DNA from: Actinoplanes xinjiangensis
GTDB lineage: Bacteria > Actinomycetota > Actinomycetes > Mycobacteriales > Micromonosporaceae
Direction: 5' to 3'
DNA length: 64,000 bases
NCBI RefSeq assembly: GCF_003148685.1
Contig: NZ_QGGR01000021.1
Coordinates: 101,419 to 165,418, forward strand
Positions 33,471 to 41,736 of the stretch are shown here, one piece after another. The first letter of the stretch is position 1, and each line of letters opens with the position of its first letter. The translations under genes and the position numbers were made by a program. A model generated the notes under the pieces. That model did no database searches, was not told the origin of the DNA, and was given only the letters and a program-made list of their open reading frames with translations.

Positions 33471-33881
33471 TCAGGCGCCGCGCACCACCACTACCGGGCA
33501 GCGCGCGTGCTGGACGCACTGCTGACCGACTGAGCCGAGCAGCGTCCCGGTGAAGGCCCCATGACCTCGGCTTCCGATCACCAGCAGCCCACCGTGGGCC
33601 GACAGGTCGATCAGCACCTGGGCGGGATGCCCCGGGACAACCCTCTCGACGAGGTCGAGATCCGATTGATCGTCGCCGAGCACGCTGTGTACTGCGGCGG
33701 TGAGAACCTTCCCGGCGGTCGCGGCCAGATCCTCCTCGTACGGCAGCATGGGTGCCCAGCCGTAGTAGGACGGCATCTCCCAGGCAGTCACCGCGTGCAG
33801 ACGCCCCCCGGTGAGCCTGGCCTGCCGCACCGCCCATTGCAGTGCGGCCTTGGCCGACGGAGACCCGTCAACACCGACCAC
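33471..33881 (-). CDS. Universal stress protein, single domain
   Basis: About 136 residues. VGVDGSPSAKAALQWAVRQA, AVTAWEMPSYYGWAPMLPYE, PAQVLIDLSAHGGLLVIGSR, the ATP loop GSRGHGAFTGTLLGSVGQ and the closing RCPVVVVRGA are all present, so ATP binding is likely. The track of the fold suggests the natural start is a few codons upstream (GVRVGDIVVGVDGS is open), but no start codon is in frame there, so GTG 33879-33881 is used with doubt. A DevR-type box lies 113 bases upstream. Confidence 0.82.
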   Translation of the reverse strand: MVGVDGSPSAKAALQWAVRQARLTGGRLHAVTAWEMPSYYGWAPMLPYEEDLAATAGKVLTAAVHSVLGDDQSDLDLVERVVPGHPAQVLIDLSAHGGLLVIGSRGHGAFTGTLLGSVGQQCVQHARCPVVVVRGA

Positions 33882-33993
33882 GATGTCACCGACACGTACG
33901 CCGGAGGGGTTTCCTTCCTCGAAACCGTGCCATCATTCACCTCCCGGATTCTGGCTTGCCACCACGATGCCTCCCGGCGGCCGCCCGGCGTCA

Positions 33994-34007
33994 GAGTCCA
34001 AGGGCCC
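33994..34007 (-). promoter_or_regulatory. DevR-type box before the 33471-33881 USP gene
   Basis: GAGTCCAAGGGCCC (reverse GGGCCCTTGGACTC), one mismatch, 113-126 bases upstream. Confidence 0.55.
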
Positions 34008-34024
34008 GCTCAGTCATTCGCTGA

Positions 34025-34306
34025 TCAAGGAACGTTCGGGTCGCGTGGAAATGCGGCGGCGATTGCTCGGCCATCAGCGGGAACAGCCTGCCCGCAATCA
34101 CGAGCGCCGGATCGGATCCGGCCGGTGTAGCCGGCCGAGGGCGGCCGCTCCGACCGCCTGACGAACTCCTCGACGCTGTCCATGTCCTGCCGGAGCCGGA
34201 TGCGTACCGGGTCGATGGCGTGCGGCGGCGTACACGTCACCGTGAAGTTGATGGACCCTCCGGCAGGAGTTGGCGACGGCAGGGAGAGCCTTTCCCCATG
34301 TCCCAT
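34025..34306 (-). CDS. Small hypothetical protein downstream of CBS-BON copy 2
   Basis: Ninety-three residues with moderate codon bias: GGSINFTVTCTPPHAIDPVR, IRLRQDMDSVEEFVRRSERP, ending FPRDPNVP. GGAGGGG lies immediately before ATG 34304-34306. It follows the CBS-BON gene by 31 bases on the same strand. No family recognised; it could be a remnant. Confidence 0.4.
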   Translation of the reverse strand: MGHGERLSLPSPTPAGGSINFTVTCTPPHAIDPVRIRLRQDMDSVEEFVRRSERPPSAGYTGRIRSGARDCGQAVPADGRAIAAAFPRDPNVP

Positions 34307-34337
34307 GCCCCTCCAGGCGCGTCGGTCACGCCGTTGT

Positions 34338-35027
34338 TCAGGCGCCGGAGATCGCGGGGCGGGGCTCGACCAGCTTGTGGTCGTCGAAAGCGAAGTTGAC
34401 ATCGTCGACGACCTCGACCACGCCGGGAATCAGTGCGACTGTGCGGGCAAGCAGAACTTTCGTCGACCAGCGGTCGACCTGGCCGTACAGGGTGACGACG
34501 CCCCGTCGCACCGTGGTCCGCATGGACGCGGAGTTCTCGGTCGTCACGGTCTCGTGGATGGCCGAACGCACGTCGGCGTTGATGTCGGCGTCCGGACGCA
34601 GGTGCCCTTTGAGAAGGTCGCTGCGGGTGACGATGCCGACCAGGCCACCGTGGAAATCGACCACCGGCAGCTGCTTGACGCCGGATTCGTCGAGGACACG
34701 GGCGGCCGTCCGGAGGGCTGCCCTCGGTGTGATGGTGACCGCTGGAGCCGTCATCAATTCGCCCGCGGTTCGCGCGGCGGCCTTGTGGTGGCGTTCGCGG
34801 CGGCGGCGGCGTTCGAACCAGCGGGGTTCATCCTCACCCACGAACTCGATCTTGCGGAGCAGGTCCGACTCGGACACCATCCCGATGACGCGGCGATCTT
34901 CGTCGATGATGGGTACGGCGTTGATGCGCCGACCGATGAGCAGGTCGACCACGTCCCGGTAGGGGGTGTCCGGCCCGGCGGAGACGACATCAGGGGTCAT
35001 GACGTCGTTGACATGCCATGTCTTCAT
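34338..35027 (-). CDS. CBS-domain pair plus BON domain protein (copy 2)
   Basis: About 229 residues, same architecture as copy 1: CBS1 VNDVMTPDVVSAGPDTPYRD, CBS2 AGELMTAPAVTITPRAALRT to LVGIVTRSDLLKGHL, BON RGVVTLYGQVDRWSTKVLLA to PGVVEVVDDVNFAF. ATG 35025-35027 has GGAGG upstream. The first 60 codons match copy 1 almost base for base, while the BON half has drifted. A DevR-type box lies 49 bases upstream. Probable ligand-sensing dormancy protein. Confidence 0.92.
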   Translation of the reverse strand: MKTWHVNDVMTPDVVSAGPDTPYRDVVDLLIGRRINAVPIIDEDRRVIGMVSESDLLRKIEFVGEDEPRWFERRRRRERHHKAAARTAGELMTAPAVTITPRAALRTAARVLDESGVKQLPVVDFHGGLVGIVTRSDLLKGHLRPDADINADVRSAIHETVTTENSASMRTTVRRGVVTLYGQVDRWSTKVLLARTVALIPGVVEVVDDVNFAFDDHKLVEPRPAISGA

Positions 35028-35075
35028 CGCATTACCTCCACCTCAAAGCTAGTGATGACCTTGATCGGCCCGTCA

Positions 35076-35089
35076 GGGTCGAACATCCC
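35076..35089 (-). promoter_or_regulatory. DevR-type box before CBS-BON copy 2
   Basis: GGGTCGAACATCCC, one mismatch, 49-62 bases upstream of the start codon. Confidence 0.6.
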
Positions 35090-35188
35090 GCCGGGGTGGG
35101 CTCACCTACCCGCCCGGAGCTGTATCGGCCGTATCACCGATGGTGAGGACGGACGGTTCGGTAAGTGAAGCAGCGGTTCCTGCTCAGC

Positions 35189-36199
35189 TCAGCGAAAACC
35201 CTGGTCAGCCGCACGACCGCCGTTGTCCGTCCTCCGACGGCCGTCGGAGGGGAGTAGCACTTCGTTGAGCGGCCGTCGCGGCGTTCGCCGGGTCGTCTTG
35301 CCGTAGCCGACTCGCAGCACCATCTGCGCCGGTCGGCGGGTGAGCCGTTTGCGGATCTCTGGAGCTTCAACCGGCTGGCTGATCGGCGTGGTGGCCAGAC
35401 CAAGCCAGGTCGCTGCCAGCAGAACACGTTGCAGTGCCTGCCCGGCCGTCAGCCAATCACTTCGGGCGTCGCCGTCGGTGGTCAGAATCATCACCGTGGA
35501 ATGCTGCTCGAACTGCTCACGCGGTCGGAGCAGAGGCGTCAGGCCGGCGAAGTCCCGGACCGGCATCACATCGAGGGCATCCCACGGACCCGCCGCCCAC
35601 ACCGGGACTCCTTGATGGCGTAGATCCTGCCCACTCCAGCGGCTGATCTCCTCCGCATAGTGAGGACGTTCCCGGAGCCAGCGATCAGCTGCCCGGGCCA
35701 GGCCGAGAACGGCGTCCCGGGCGATGGGATCCGCGACCGTCAAGTCAGCGCCTTCGTGACGGGCGGCGGCCCGCAGCCCGTCGATGACGTCGGCCGGAAC
35801 AGCGACCCGCGCGAACGGCCAGCGATTGGTGTGCCGATACGGGACCGCCGCAGCGAGCGCCTCGATGGTCTCGTCGGCAATGAGCGGACGACCCGCGGTC
35901 ACGATGGCGGCCAGCGAAGGATCGCCGGAATCCGGTAGAAGCTCGCATCCCACTTCGTATCCGGTGTGCCGCACCGCGAGGCGCAACGTGAATATCGCGG
36001 CACCCACGCTGACCAATTGTTCCCGGCAATCGGGGTCGATCACCGGCAGACGCCGGTCAGGATCGGCATACACCCGTATCGCCGGCGGCTCGATGCGGAA
36101 CCTCCATGGCTGGCTGTTGTGCAGCGACGGCGCGGTAATGGCCGAGCGCACACAGTCGGTCAGGATCGCCCGCGACGGCGGGACGAACGACACGCTCAT
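35189..36199 (-). CDS. Acg-type nitroreductase-fold protein (copy 1)
   Basis: About 336 residues, two nitroreductase-like halves as in Acg (Rv2032) of the DosR regulon. Key segments: IRSAITAPSLHNSQPWRF-type opening (VRSAITAPSLHNSQPWRFRI), DPDRRLPVIDPDCREQLVSV with GAAIFTLRLAVRHTGYEV, PYRHTNRWPFARVAVP, and LQRVLLAATWLGLATTPISQ near the end. Acg-type proteins bind FMN but are thought to store or sequester the cofactor rather than reduce nitro compounds. ATG 36197-36199 has GGAGGG seven bases upstream. A DevR-type box lies 77 bases upstream. Confidence 0.9.
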   Translation of the reverse strand: MSVSFVPPSRAILTDCVRSAITAPSLHNSQPWRFRIEPPAIRVYADPDRRLPVIDPDCREQLVSVGAAIFTLRLAVRHTGYEVGCELLPDSGDPSLAAIVTAGRPLIADETIEALAAAVPYRHTNRWPFARVAVPADVIDGLRAAARHEGADLTVADPIARDAVLGLARAADRWLRERPHYAEEISRWSGQDLRHQGVPVWAAGPWDALDVMPVRDFAGLTPLLRPREQFEQHSTVMILTTDGDARSDWLTAGQALQRVLLAATWLGLATTPISQPVEAPEIRKRLTRRPAQMVLRVGYGKTTRRTPRRPLNEVLLPSDGRRRTDNGGRAADQGFR

Positions 36200-36275
36200 C
36201 ACGGCTCCCTCCGGTCACCGGCCGAGTGTGGCCGTTGTTCGTACCACCAGACCCCGAACGAGGACTGCCGAACCA

Positions 36276-36289
36276 GAGCCGTTGGTCCC
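36276..36289 (-). promoter_or_regulatory. DevR-type box before nitroreductase copy 1
   Basis: GAGCCGTTGGTCCC, one mismatch, 77-90 bases before the leftward nitroreductase start. Confidence 0.6.
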
Positions 36290-36525
36290 GCTCAGCAGAA
36301 CGCCGCCGACACGGAACGTCTGTCCGATCCGACAGCCGCCGGGCTCGTGGCGTGGACACGGCGGCTCTTGAAGGATCAGATCAAGCTCGCGACGAGGGCT
36401 ACATGATGCGCAGTCGTCCAGCCCTCGGGCGCGGCCCCGTGAACAGCGGCTGCCGGTCCATCGGTCCCTTCCCACACGTCGACCGGCCCTGTGCGGGCTA
36501 TGCGAGTCCACTGGACGCTGAGGTG

Positions 36526-36831
36526 GTGAACACTTCAACGGCGATTGCAGCAACCGCGGTGGAATCGGCGGGGCTGCTGGCTGTGGTCGCCGACCCGGTG
36601 CGGTGGCGGTTGGTCACCCACCTGGCCGACGGCCGGACTCGATGCGTCTGTGATCTGCAGCCGGTCGCGGCGGTGGCGCCGAATCTGCTGTCGTACCACC
36701 TCAAGGTGCTACGTGAAGCAGGACTGGTGAGCGCCCGCCGGCGGGGCCGGTGGATTGACTACGCCATCGCCGACAATGCGGCCGACCGGCTTGCGGCCGC
36801 ACTTCCCACCTTCCCAGGGAGGCCGCGATGA
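36526..36831 (+). CDS. ArsR-family repressor with a Cys-x-Cys motif
   Basis: About 101 residues: AVVADPVRWRLVTHLADGRT, RCVCDLQPVAAVAPNLLSYH, LKVLREAGLVSARRRGRWID. The CVC motif at the start of the helix-turn-helix resembles the ELCVCDL metal site of classic ArsR/CmtR proteins, so a metal or arsenical inducer is plausible. GTG 36526 (or 36523) is chosen; the ribosome site is weak. It overlaps the permease gene start (ATGA at 36828), so it heads a three-gene unit. Confidence 0.88.
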   Translation: MNTSTAIAATAVESAGLLAVVADPVRWRLVTHLADGRTRCVCDLQPVAAVAPNLLSYHLKVLREAGLVSARRRGRWIDYAIADNAADRLAAALPTFPGRPR

Positions 36832-37892
36832 CCAGCAGATCGATACCCTCGGCGGCCGTGGGCGGTTGGCGTCGTCCTGTGACACAGGGTTTCACGCTGA
36901 CGGCCGTGGCCTGGTTGTGGCTGTTCGCCTATCAGTTGAACCGGCCGTGGTGGGACCTGGTCGTCTACGACTGGCTGGGGCTGGACGAAGGCTCGCGACT
37001 CGGCTCGGGCGTGCACTTCTTCCTCTACGACAGCGTCAAGATTCTCCTGCTCCTCACCGGCATCATCTTCGTGGTCACGATCGCCCGCTCGTACCTGAGC
37101 CTGGAACGCACCCGTTCCCTGCTGGGCGGGCGCCGTGAAGGAGTGGCGAATCTGGCCGCCGCGGGATTGGGCGTGGCCACCCCGTTCTGTTCCTGCTCGG
37201 CGGTGCCGGCGTTCATCGGCTTCGTCGCCGCCGGTGTCCCCCTCGGCGTCACCCTGTCGTTCCTGATCGCCAGTCCGCTCATCAACGAGGTCGCCGTGGT
37301 GCTGCTCTACGGCATGTTCGGCGCCCGCATCGCCGTCCTCTATGTGGCCTCCGGACTGGTGATCGCCACCGTCGCCGGATACATCCTCGGCCGGGTCAGC
37401 CCGTCGCGTTGGGTGGAGGACTTCGTCTACCGGACCACGCTACGTGGCGCAGCCGTTATGCCTGGGCAACAGCTGACCTGGTCTGACCGCGTCATCATGG
37501 GCCGTGAGGAAGTGGCCACGATCCTGCGGAAGGTGTGGCCGTATCTGATCGTGGGAATCGGGCTGGGCGCGGTGATCCACGGCTGGGCTCCGGCGGACTT
37601 CTTCACCGCGGTCGCCGGCCCGGACAACCCCTTCGGCCCGTTGGTCGCCGTGGCGATCGGGGTGCCGCTGTACTCCAATGCCGCTGGCATCCTGCCCCTG
37701 GTGGAGGTCCTGTACGCCAAAGGTATGGCGATCGGCACCGTCCTGGCGTTCATGATGAGCGTCGTCGCGCTCTCGCTGCCAGAGCTGATCCTGCTCCGCC
37801 GCGTCCTCAAACCACCGCTGCTGGCTGCCTTCGTCGGCGTGGTCGCCACCGGCATCGTGGCCACCGGTTACCTGTTCAACGCCATCCTCTGA
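36828..37892 (+). CDS. Permease of the ArsP/DUF318 family
   Basis: About 354 residues, eight or so helices. The hallmark FCSCSAVPAFIGFVAAGVPL, with Cys pair CSC in a membrane hairpin, is present, as is the repeat-related SNAAGILPLVEVLYAKGMAI. Related permeases export trivalent organoarsenicals or act with thiol chemistry. A long cytoplasmic loop (about residues 180-240) separates the halves. It overlaps the ArsR gene by four bases and is followed after ten bases by a small thioredoxin-like gene. Confidence 0.9.
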   Translation: MTSRSIPSAAVGGWRRPVTQGFTLTAVAWLWLFAYQLNRPWWDLVVYDWLGLDEGSRLGSGVHFFLYDSVKILLLLTGIIFVVTIARSYLSLERTRSLLGGRREGVANLAAAGLGVATPFCSCSAVPAFIGFVAAGVPLGVTLSFLIASPLINEVAVVLLYGMFGARIAVLYVASGLVIATVAGYILGRVSPSRWVEDFVYRTTLRGAAVMPGQQLTWSDRVIMGREEVATILRKVWPYLIVGIGLGAVIHGWAPADFFTAVAGPDNPFGPLVAVAIGVPLYSNAAGILPLVEVLYAKGMAIGTVLAFMMSVVALSLPELILLRRVLKPPLLAAFVGVVATGIVATGYLFNAIL

Positions 37893-37902
37893 AAGGCAGA
37901 CC

Positions 37903-38148
37903 ATGATGTTCATCAAGATTCTCGGGCCTGGCTGCGTCAACTGCCACACCCTCGAGCAACTCACCCGCGACGCGCTCGCCGACCTGCACCTGACAGCCGA
38001 GATCAGCAGCGTGACCGACTATCCCACCATCGTCGCCTACGGCGTCATGACCACACCGGCCCTCGTCGTCGACGACCGCGTCGTACTCGCCGGGCGAATC
38101 CCTACCGCGGCTCAACTCCGTGACCTGTTGACCACCGCAGCGGACTGA
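37903..38148 (+). CDS. Small thioredoxin-like (redox-active disulfide) protein
   Basis: About 81 residues. Begins FIKILGPGCVNCHTLEQLTR with a CxxC active site (CVNC), then the cis-Pro segment VMTTPALVVDDRVVLAG. This matches the small thioredoxin-fold proteins often paired with DUF318 permeases; it may feed electrons or thiols to the transporter. GAAAGG precedes ATG 37903. Confidence 0.92.
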   Translation: MMFIKILGPGCVNCHTLEQLTRDALADLHLTAEISSVTDYPTIVAYGVMTTPALVVDDRVVLAGRIPTAAQLRDLLTTAAD

Positions 38149-38226
38149 TCAGGCGGACGCCTCACTGCCGAAACCACCCCAACCTGGCGAGGCACCTTAA
38201 ACGGCATAGCCCGCAAATAACGTGAA

Positions 38227-39102
38227 TCAGACGCCCTCGGAGACGAACTCAATCAATTCATCATCGTACGGGCGATGCCTCAGTGGCGTGTCGCGGTCAT
38301 CCGCTTCCCGGCGTATCGCCGTCCCACGGCCTCGGTCGTAGATCACGTCGATCCGAGGCCGTGGGGTAACGATCCTCGGCGCCGGGGGTCGCACGTTGCG
38401 GGCGTGCCGGAGCCGATGAGCGGCCCAGCCGGCGAGCATGCCGCCGGCTACCGGTGCGACCAGGTAGACGGCAAGCAGACGGAGTTCGCCGGAGAACAAG
38501 GCCGGCCCCAACTGCCGTACCGGGTTGGCGGAGCCCCCGGTGGCTGTGCCTAACAACGCTCCTTGAAGCCCGAACAGACCCCCGACGACCCAGGCCGCCC
38601 GCCACCGCGGTCGGGAGGCCGTCATCCAGCACATCAGCCCCACTATGACCAGCAGGGTCATCGCTTCGACGGCTGCAACGTACGCGCCGGTCCAACCCTG
38701 GCCCGGCTGCACCACCGCCCACCGGGCTGGCCCCTCGGACACCGAGGGACCCCAGGCGACTCTGAGGAGGGCCGCCGCGGCGATCGAACCCGCTGCCTGG
38801 GCAACGAGGTAGGGCAGGACCCGCCGGGCCGATAGGTGGCCGGCCGCGAACATACCCAGGGTGATCGCCGGATTCATGTGCGCACCGCTGAAGCGTCCCG
38901 GCGGGGAGGTGGCGAACCCGACGATGATCAGGCCGACAAGAATCGACACAGCGGCGACTCTGAGACGCATCTCGTTCGCTGAAGCGTCCGGCGGCGTGCT
39001 GCCGATCCCCCAGTGGACGAGGGTGAAAACGGTGGCCATGAACACGGTGGTCATGCCGAACTCCACTGCGGCGGCGCGGGCGTCGGTCATGGTAGGCCGC
39101 AT
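38227..39102 (-). CDS. Aquaporin (MIP family) with a basic C-terminal tail
   Basis: About 291 residues, six membrane helices and two half-helices. The two signature boxes are HMNPAITLGMFA and GSANPVRQLGPALFSGEL; the second has NPV in place of NPA. A 60-residue Arg-rich cytoplasmic tail follows the last helix. Water or glycerol is the usual substrate. ATG 39100-39102 with GAAAGG nine bases upstream is preferred over ATG 39126. A perfect DevR-type box lies 60 bases upstream, unusual for an aquaporin. Confidence 0.9.
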   Translation of the reverse strand: MRPTMTDARAAAVEFGMTTVFMATVFTLVHWGIGSTPPDASANEMRLRVAAVSILVGLIIVGFATSPPGRFSGAHMNPAITLGMFAAGHLSARRVLPYLVAQAAGSIAAAALLRVAWGPSVSEGPARWAVVQPGQGWTGAYVAAVEAMTLLVIVGLMCWMTASRPRWRAAWVVGGLFGLQGALLGTATGGSANPVRQLGPALFSGELRLLAVYLVAPVAGGMLAGWAAHRLRHARNVRPPAPRIVTPRPRIDVIYDRGRGTAIRREADDRDTPLRHRPYDDELIEFVSEGV

Positions 39103-39161
39103 TGTCCCGGGCCTTTCGATCTCCATGCCGTGAGCATCGTCCAGAGATCACGGTCCCAGCA

Positions 39162-39175
39162 GGGTCCATGGTCCC
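39162..39175 (-). promoter_or_regulatory. DevR-type box before the aquaporin gene
   Basis: GGGTCCATGGTCCC, full match to GGGNCNNNNGNCCC, 60-73 bases before ATG 39102. Confidence 0.65.
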
Positions 39176-39271
39176 GTCGCCTCGGGCAGCCGGCGATCTG
39201 TCCGGTGTCCTACCGGGGATGAGGGGGCGAAGGGGGGTGCAGGCCCGGCTTCGGTAAGCCCTGCCGTTTCG

Positions 39272-39285
39272 GGCCGTTAGGCCCT
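39272..39285 (+). promoter_or_regulatory. DevR-type box before the Cys-rich protein and nitroreductase copy 2
   Basis: GGGCCGTTAGGCCC, full match to GGGNCNNNNGNCCC, 71-84 bases before ATG 39356. Confidence 0.7.
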
Positions 39286-39355
39286 GACGGCGTTCTGGTC
39301 GTCGACATAGCGTCAGCTTTGGGGCCATGGCCGTTCTAGTCACCCGGGAGCCGAG

Positions 39356-39682
39356 ATGATCGTCTTCAGAAGGTTGCTGTGCGTGGCCGGTCTGCATTCA
39401 GGGCCGTGGTTGCTTTCCGACGGCCGATGCGAAAGCGTGCGAGTCTGCACCGCATGCGGGAAGACGGACAAGATTGTCCGCCACACCTGGGGTGGGTTCG
39501 TCTACGTCGATGCGGGCCGCTGTGGACAGGTTCGCCGCTGCGAGCGGTGCGCGACGACGCAGTCCCGGACCTGGCATGCATGGGGTCCATGGCGGTATGC
39601 GAACACGGAATTCGGGGCGCCGCAGATCCACCGGTGCCGCCGATGCCACGAGACGGAGAAGACCGCCTACACGCTGCGATGA
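39356..39682 (+). CDS. Small zinc-ribbon-like protein
   Basis: About 108 residues with three Cys-x2-Cys pairs (RVCTACGKTDKIVRHTW, RRCERCATTQSRTWHAW, HRCRRCHETEKTAYTLR), each followed by His/Trp, and a fourth Cys/His pair near the start (LLCVAGLHSGPW). This suggests two or three zinc sites in repeated motifs. No enzymatic domain. ATG 39356 follows GAGCCGAG. It probably shares a transcript with the nitroreductase 66 bases downstream, under the box at 39272. Confidence 0.75.
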   Translation: MIVFRRLLCVAGLHSGPWLLSDGRCESVRVCTACGKTDKIVRHTWGGFVYVDAGRCGQVRRCERCATTQSRTWHAWGPWRYANTEFGAPQIHRCRRCHETEKTAYTLR

Positions 39683-39748
39683 AGCGTTCGGGCGGGATCA
39701 CGGCCACGGTGTGCACCGTGGTGACGCCACGAGTCCGGAGGTTCTGCC

Positions 39749-40747
39749 ATGACCATGTCAGACGACTATGTGACCGGCGCCGGGGCGCGTACCGCACTGG
39801 AGGCGGCCGCTCGGGCATCGCTGCGCGCTCCGTCGGTTTTCAACACTCAGCCTTGGCGGTGGCGTCTCGCCGGCGATGTGCTGGAGCTGTCGTCCGACCC
39901 GGCTCGCCGGCTGGGAGTGACCGACGCTGAGGGGCGTCTGCTTCTGCTCAGCTGTGGTGGCGCGCTGCATCATGCACAGGTGTCGCTGGCAGCCGGCGGC
40001 TGGCTCGTCGACGTACAGCGACTCCCGGATCCAGAGCGCCCGGATCTGCTCGCCCGGGTGCGGGTGACCGGGCCTACCGAACCGGATGTCGAGGCTGAAC
40101 AACTGGCCGCTGCCATCAGCCGACGCCGCACGGACCGTCGTCCGTTCGGCGACCGCCGGGTGTCCGAAGAGACCCTCACCCACCTGCGTCGGCTCGTCGA
40201 GGCGCGGGGGGCCTATCTGCACGTCGTGCCCGATGAGCGGGTGCCGGAACTGGCGATCTCCGTCGATGAGGCGGCCGATGCCAACTACTTCGACCCCGCC
40301 CACCGCGGGGAGCTCAGCCACTGGACGCACCGGCCGGCTTGGACCGGCGACGGTGTGCCGCCCGCTACCACGGTCCAGCCGGGCCTGCGGCGTGTGCCCG
40401 TCCGGAACTTCCTGCCCGACGGTTCGTCCGGTCTGCTTCCTGGCGCCGATCATGATGAGGGAGCCGCCTTCGTCATCATCTTCGGCACCAGCGACCATCC
40501 GGTCGATCTGCTGCGCGGCGGCGAAGCCATGTCGGCACTGCTGTTGCGAGCAACCCTTGAGGGCCTGGCCACGGCGCCGATCAGTGAGGCCGTCGAAGTG
40601 GCGTGGCCCCGGCGTTTACTGAGCCGACTGCTCTCGGGGATCGGCGAGCCCTATCTGATCGTGCGGCTCGGCTACGTCGAGGCACCCGAGGAGGTTCCGC
40701 CGACACCCCGTCGTTCACCCGCGGACGTGATCTTCATCGAGGACTGA
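39749..40747 (+). CDS. Acg-type nitroreductase-fold protein (copy 2)
   Basis: About 332 residues. ALEAAARASLRAPSVFNTQP then WRWRLAGDVLELSSDP opens the fold. LLLSCGGALHHAQVSLAAGG, RRRTDRRPFGDRRVSEETLT and LLLRATLEGLATAPISEAVE match the same landmarks in copy 1. Expected to bind FMN, with no proven catalytic role in the family. GGAGG lies before ATG 39749. Members of this family are among the most strongly DosR-induced genes in mycobacteria. Confidence 0.9.
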   Translation: MTMSDDYVTGAGARTALEAAARASLRAPSVFNTQPWRWRLAGDVLELSSDPARRLGVTDAEGRLLLLSCGGALHHAQVSLAAGGWLVDVQRLPDPERPDLLARVRVTGPTEPDVEAEQLAAAISRRRTDRRPFGDRRVSEETLTHLRRLVEARGAYLHVVPDERVPELAISVDEAADANYFDPAHRGELSHWTHRPAWTGDGVPPATTVQPGLRRVPVRNFLPDGSSGLLPGADHDEGAAFVIIFGTSDHPVDLLRGGEAMSALLLRATLEGLATAPISEAVEVAWPRRLLSRLLSGIGEPYLIVRLGYVEAPEEVPPTPRRSPADVIFIED

Positions 40748-40776
40748 TCGCCGGCGCCGTGGAACCGCTTCGGCGG

Positions 40777-41418
40777 TCAGTGCGGGTGCTCGCCCAGCAG
40801 GCGGGTGGCGAGCACGGCCGCCTGGGTACGGCGTTCGAGGCCCAACTTCGCCAGGAGGCTGGAGACGTAGTTCTTGATCGTCTTCTCGGCCAGGAACATC
40901 CGGGCGGCGATCTCCCGGTTGGTGAGGCCTTCCGCGACCAGTTCGAGGATCTTGCGTTCCTGATCGGTCAGCCCGGCCAGCTCGCGAGGTTGCTCGACAC
41001 CGTTACGAATGCGTTCGAGCACGCGCTGAGTGACCGCCGGGTCCAGCAGTGACTGCCCCGCGGCGACCCGGCGGACCGCGTCGACCAGGTCGTTGCCTCG
41101 GATCTGCTTGAGGACGTAGCCGGATGCCCCGGCCATGATCGCGGCGAAGAGCGCTTCGTCGTCTTCGTAGGAGGTCAGGATCAGGCCTTTGATCGATGCG
41201 TCGACCGCTCGAACGTCGCGGCACACGTCGATGCCACTGCCGTCGGGCAACCGGCCGTCCAGGACGGCGACATCGGGCCGCAGGGCGGGGATGCGGCGGG
41301 TCGCCTCCTGGGCCGATCCGGACTCGCCGACCACTTCGATGTCGCCGCCGGCCTGCAACAGGTCCACCAGGCCGCGACGGACCACCTCGTGGTCGTCAAG
41401 CAGATACACGCGAATCAT
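40777..41418 (-). CDS. devR: DevR/DosR-like response regulator (NarL/LuxR family)
   Basis: 213 residues. Receiver: acidic pair Asp8-Asp9 (LLDDHEVVRRGLVDLL), phospho-acceptor Asp54 (VAVLDGRLPDGSG), Thr82 and Lys104. DNA-binding domain from about 149 (LTDQERKILELVAEGLTNRE, then IAARMFLAEKTIKNYVSSLL). Lys179, Lys182 and Asn183 fall at the same numbers as the DNA-contacting residues of M. tuberculosis DosR, and the overall sequence is close to DosR throughout. ATG 41416-41418 starts the receiver directly. No histidine kinase of the DevS type is adjacent. A perfect box lies 173 bases upstream, between this gene and a divergent PAS chemoreceptor, so autoregulation is possible. Confidence 0.95.
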   Translation of the reverse strand: MIRVYLLDDHEVVRRGLVDLLQAGGDIEVVGESGSAQEATRRIPALRPDVAVLDGRLPDGSGIDVCRDVRAVDASIKGLILTSYEDDEALFAAIMAGASGYVLKQIRGNDLVDAVRRVAAGQSLLDPAVTQRVLERIRNGVEQPRELAGLTDQERKILELVAEGLTNREIAARMFLAEKTIKNYVSSLLAKLGLERRTQAAVLATRLLGEHPH

Positions 41419-41590
41419 GGGTTGTTCATACCGTCCGACAGCAGCTGCCGCAAAGCCTTGGCCATACCTGTCTGCCCGCTCCCACCGTTGCTGCGCCACG
41501 GTGGCGTGGGGGCGTGCCGCCGAAGCCGAGGCCGTTACGGCCGCCACCGCACCGACGATTCGCGAACCCAGCCCCTCGCCTCCGCCTCAC

Positions 41591-41604
41591 GGGACCTTCG
41601 ACCC
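41591..41604. promoter_or_regulatory. Perfect DevR-type box between devR and the PAS chemoreceptor
   Basis: GGGACCTTCGACCC, full match, 173-186 bases before devR and 133-146 before the divergent chemoreceptor. An unusually AT-rich stretch (41614-41668, with TGGTAATAAATTCCTAGGG) follows and may hold the promoter. Confidence 0.65.
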
Positions 41605-41736
41605 TACCCGATATGACCCTTTGGTAATAAATTCCTAGGGTATAGGCGACTGATGACATAAATCATTGATCCGTTCTCTCGTCGGACCTAGCGCATGACG
41701 CCTCACCTTTTCGCCACGAGAACGAGGGGGTTGCAG

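Noticed and set aside
34025..34306. Assigning a function to the small ORF after CBS-BON copy 2
   Set aside because: The segment TVTCTPPHAIDPVRIR suggested a secreted or metal-binding protein, but no signal peptide or repeated ligand pattern supports that.
39690..39720. Hairpin CACGGT-GTGC-ACCGTG between the Cys-rich and nitroreductase genes
   Set aside because: Six-base-pair stem only, with no T run; too weak to call a terminator between two genes that look co-transcribed.
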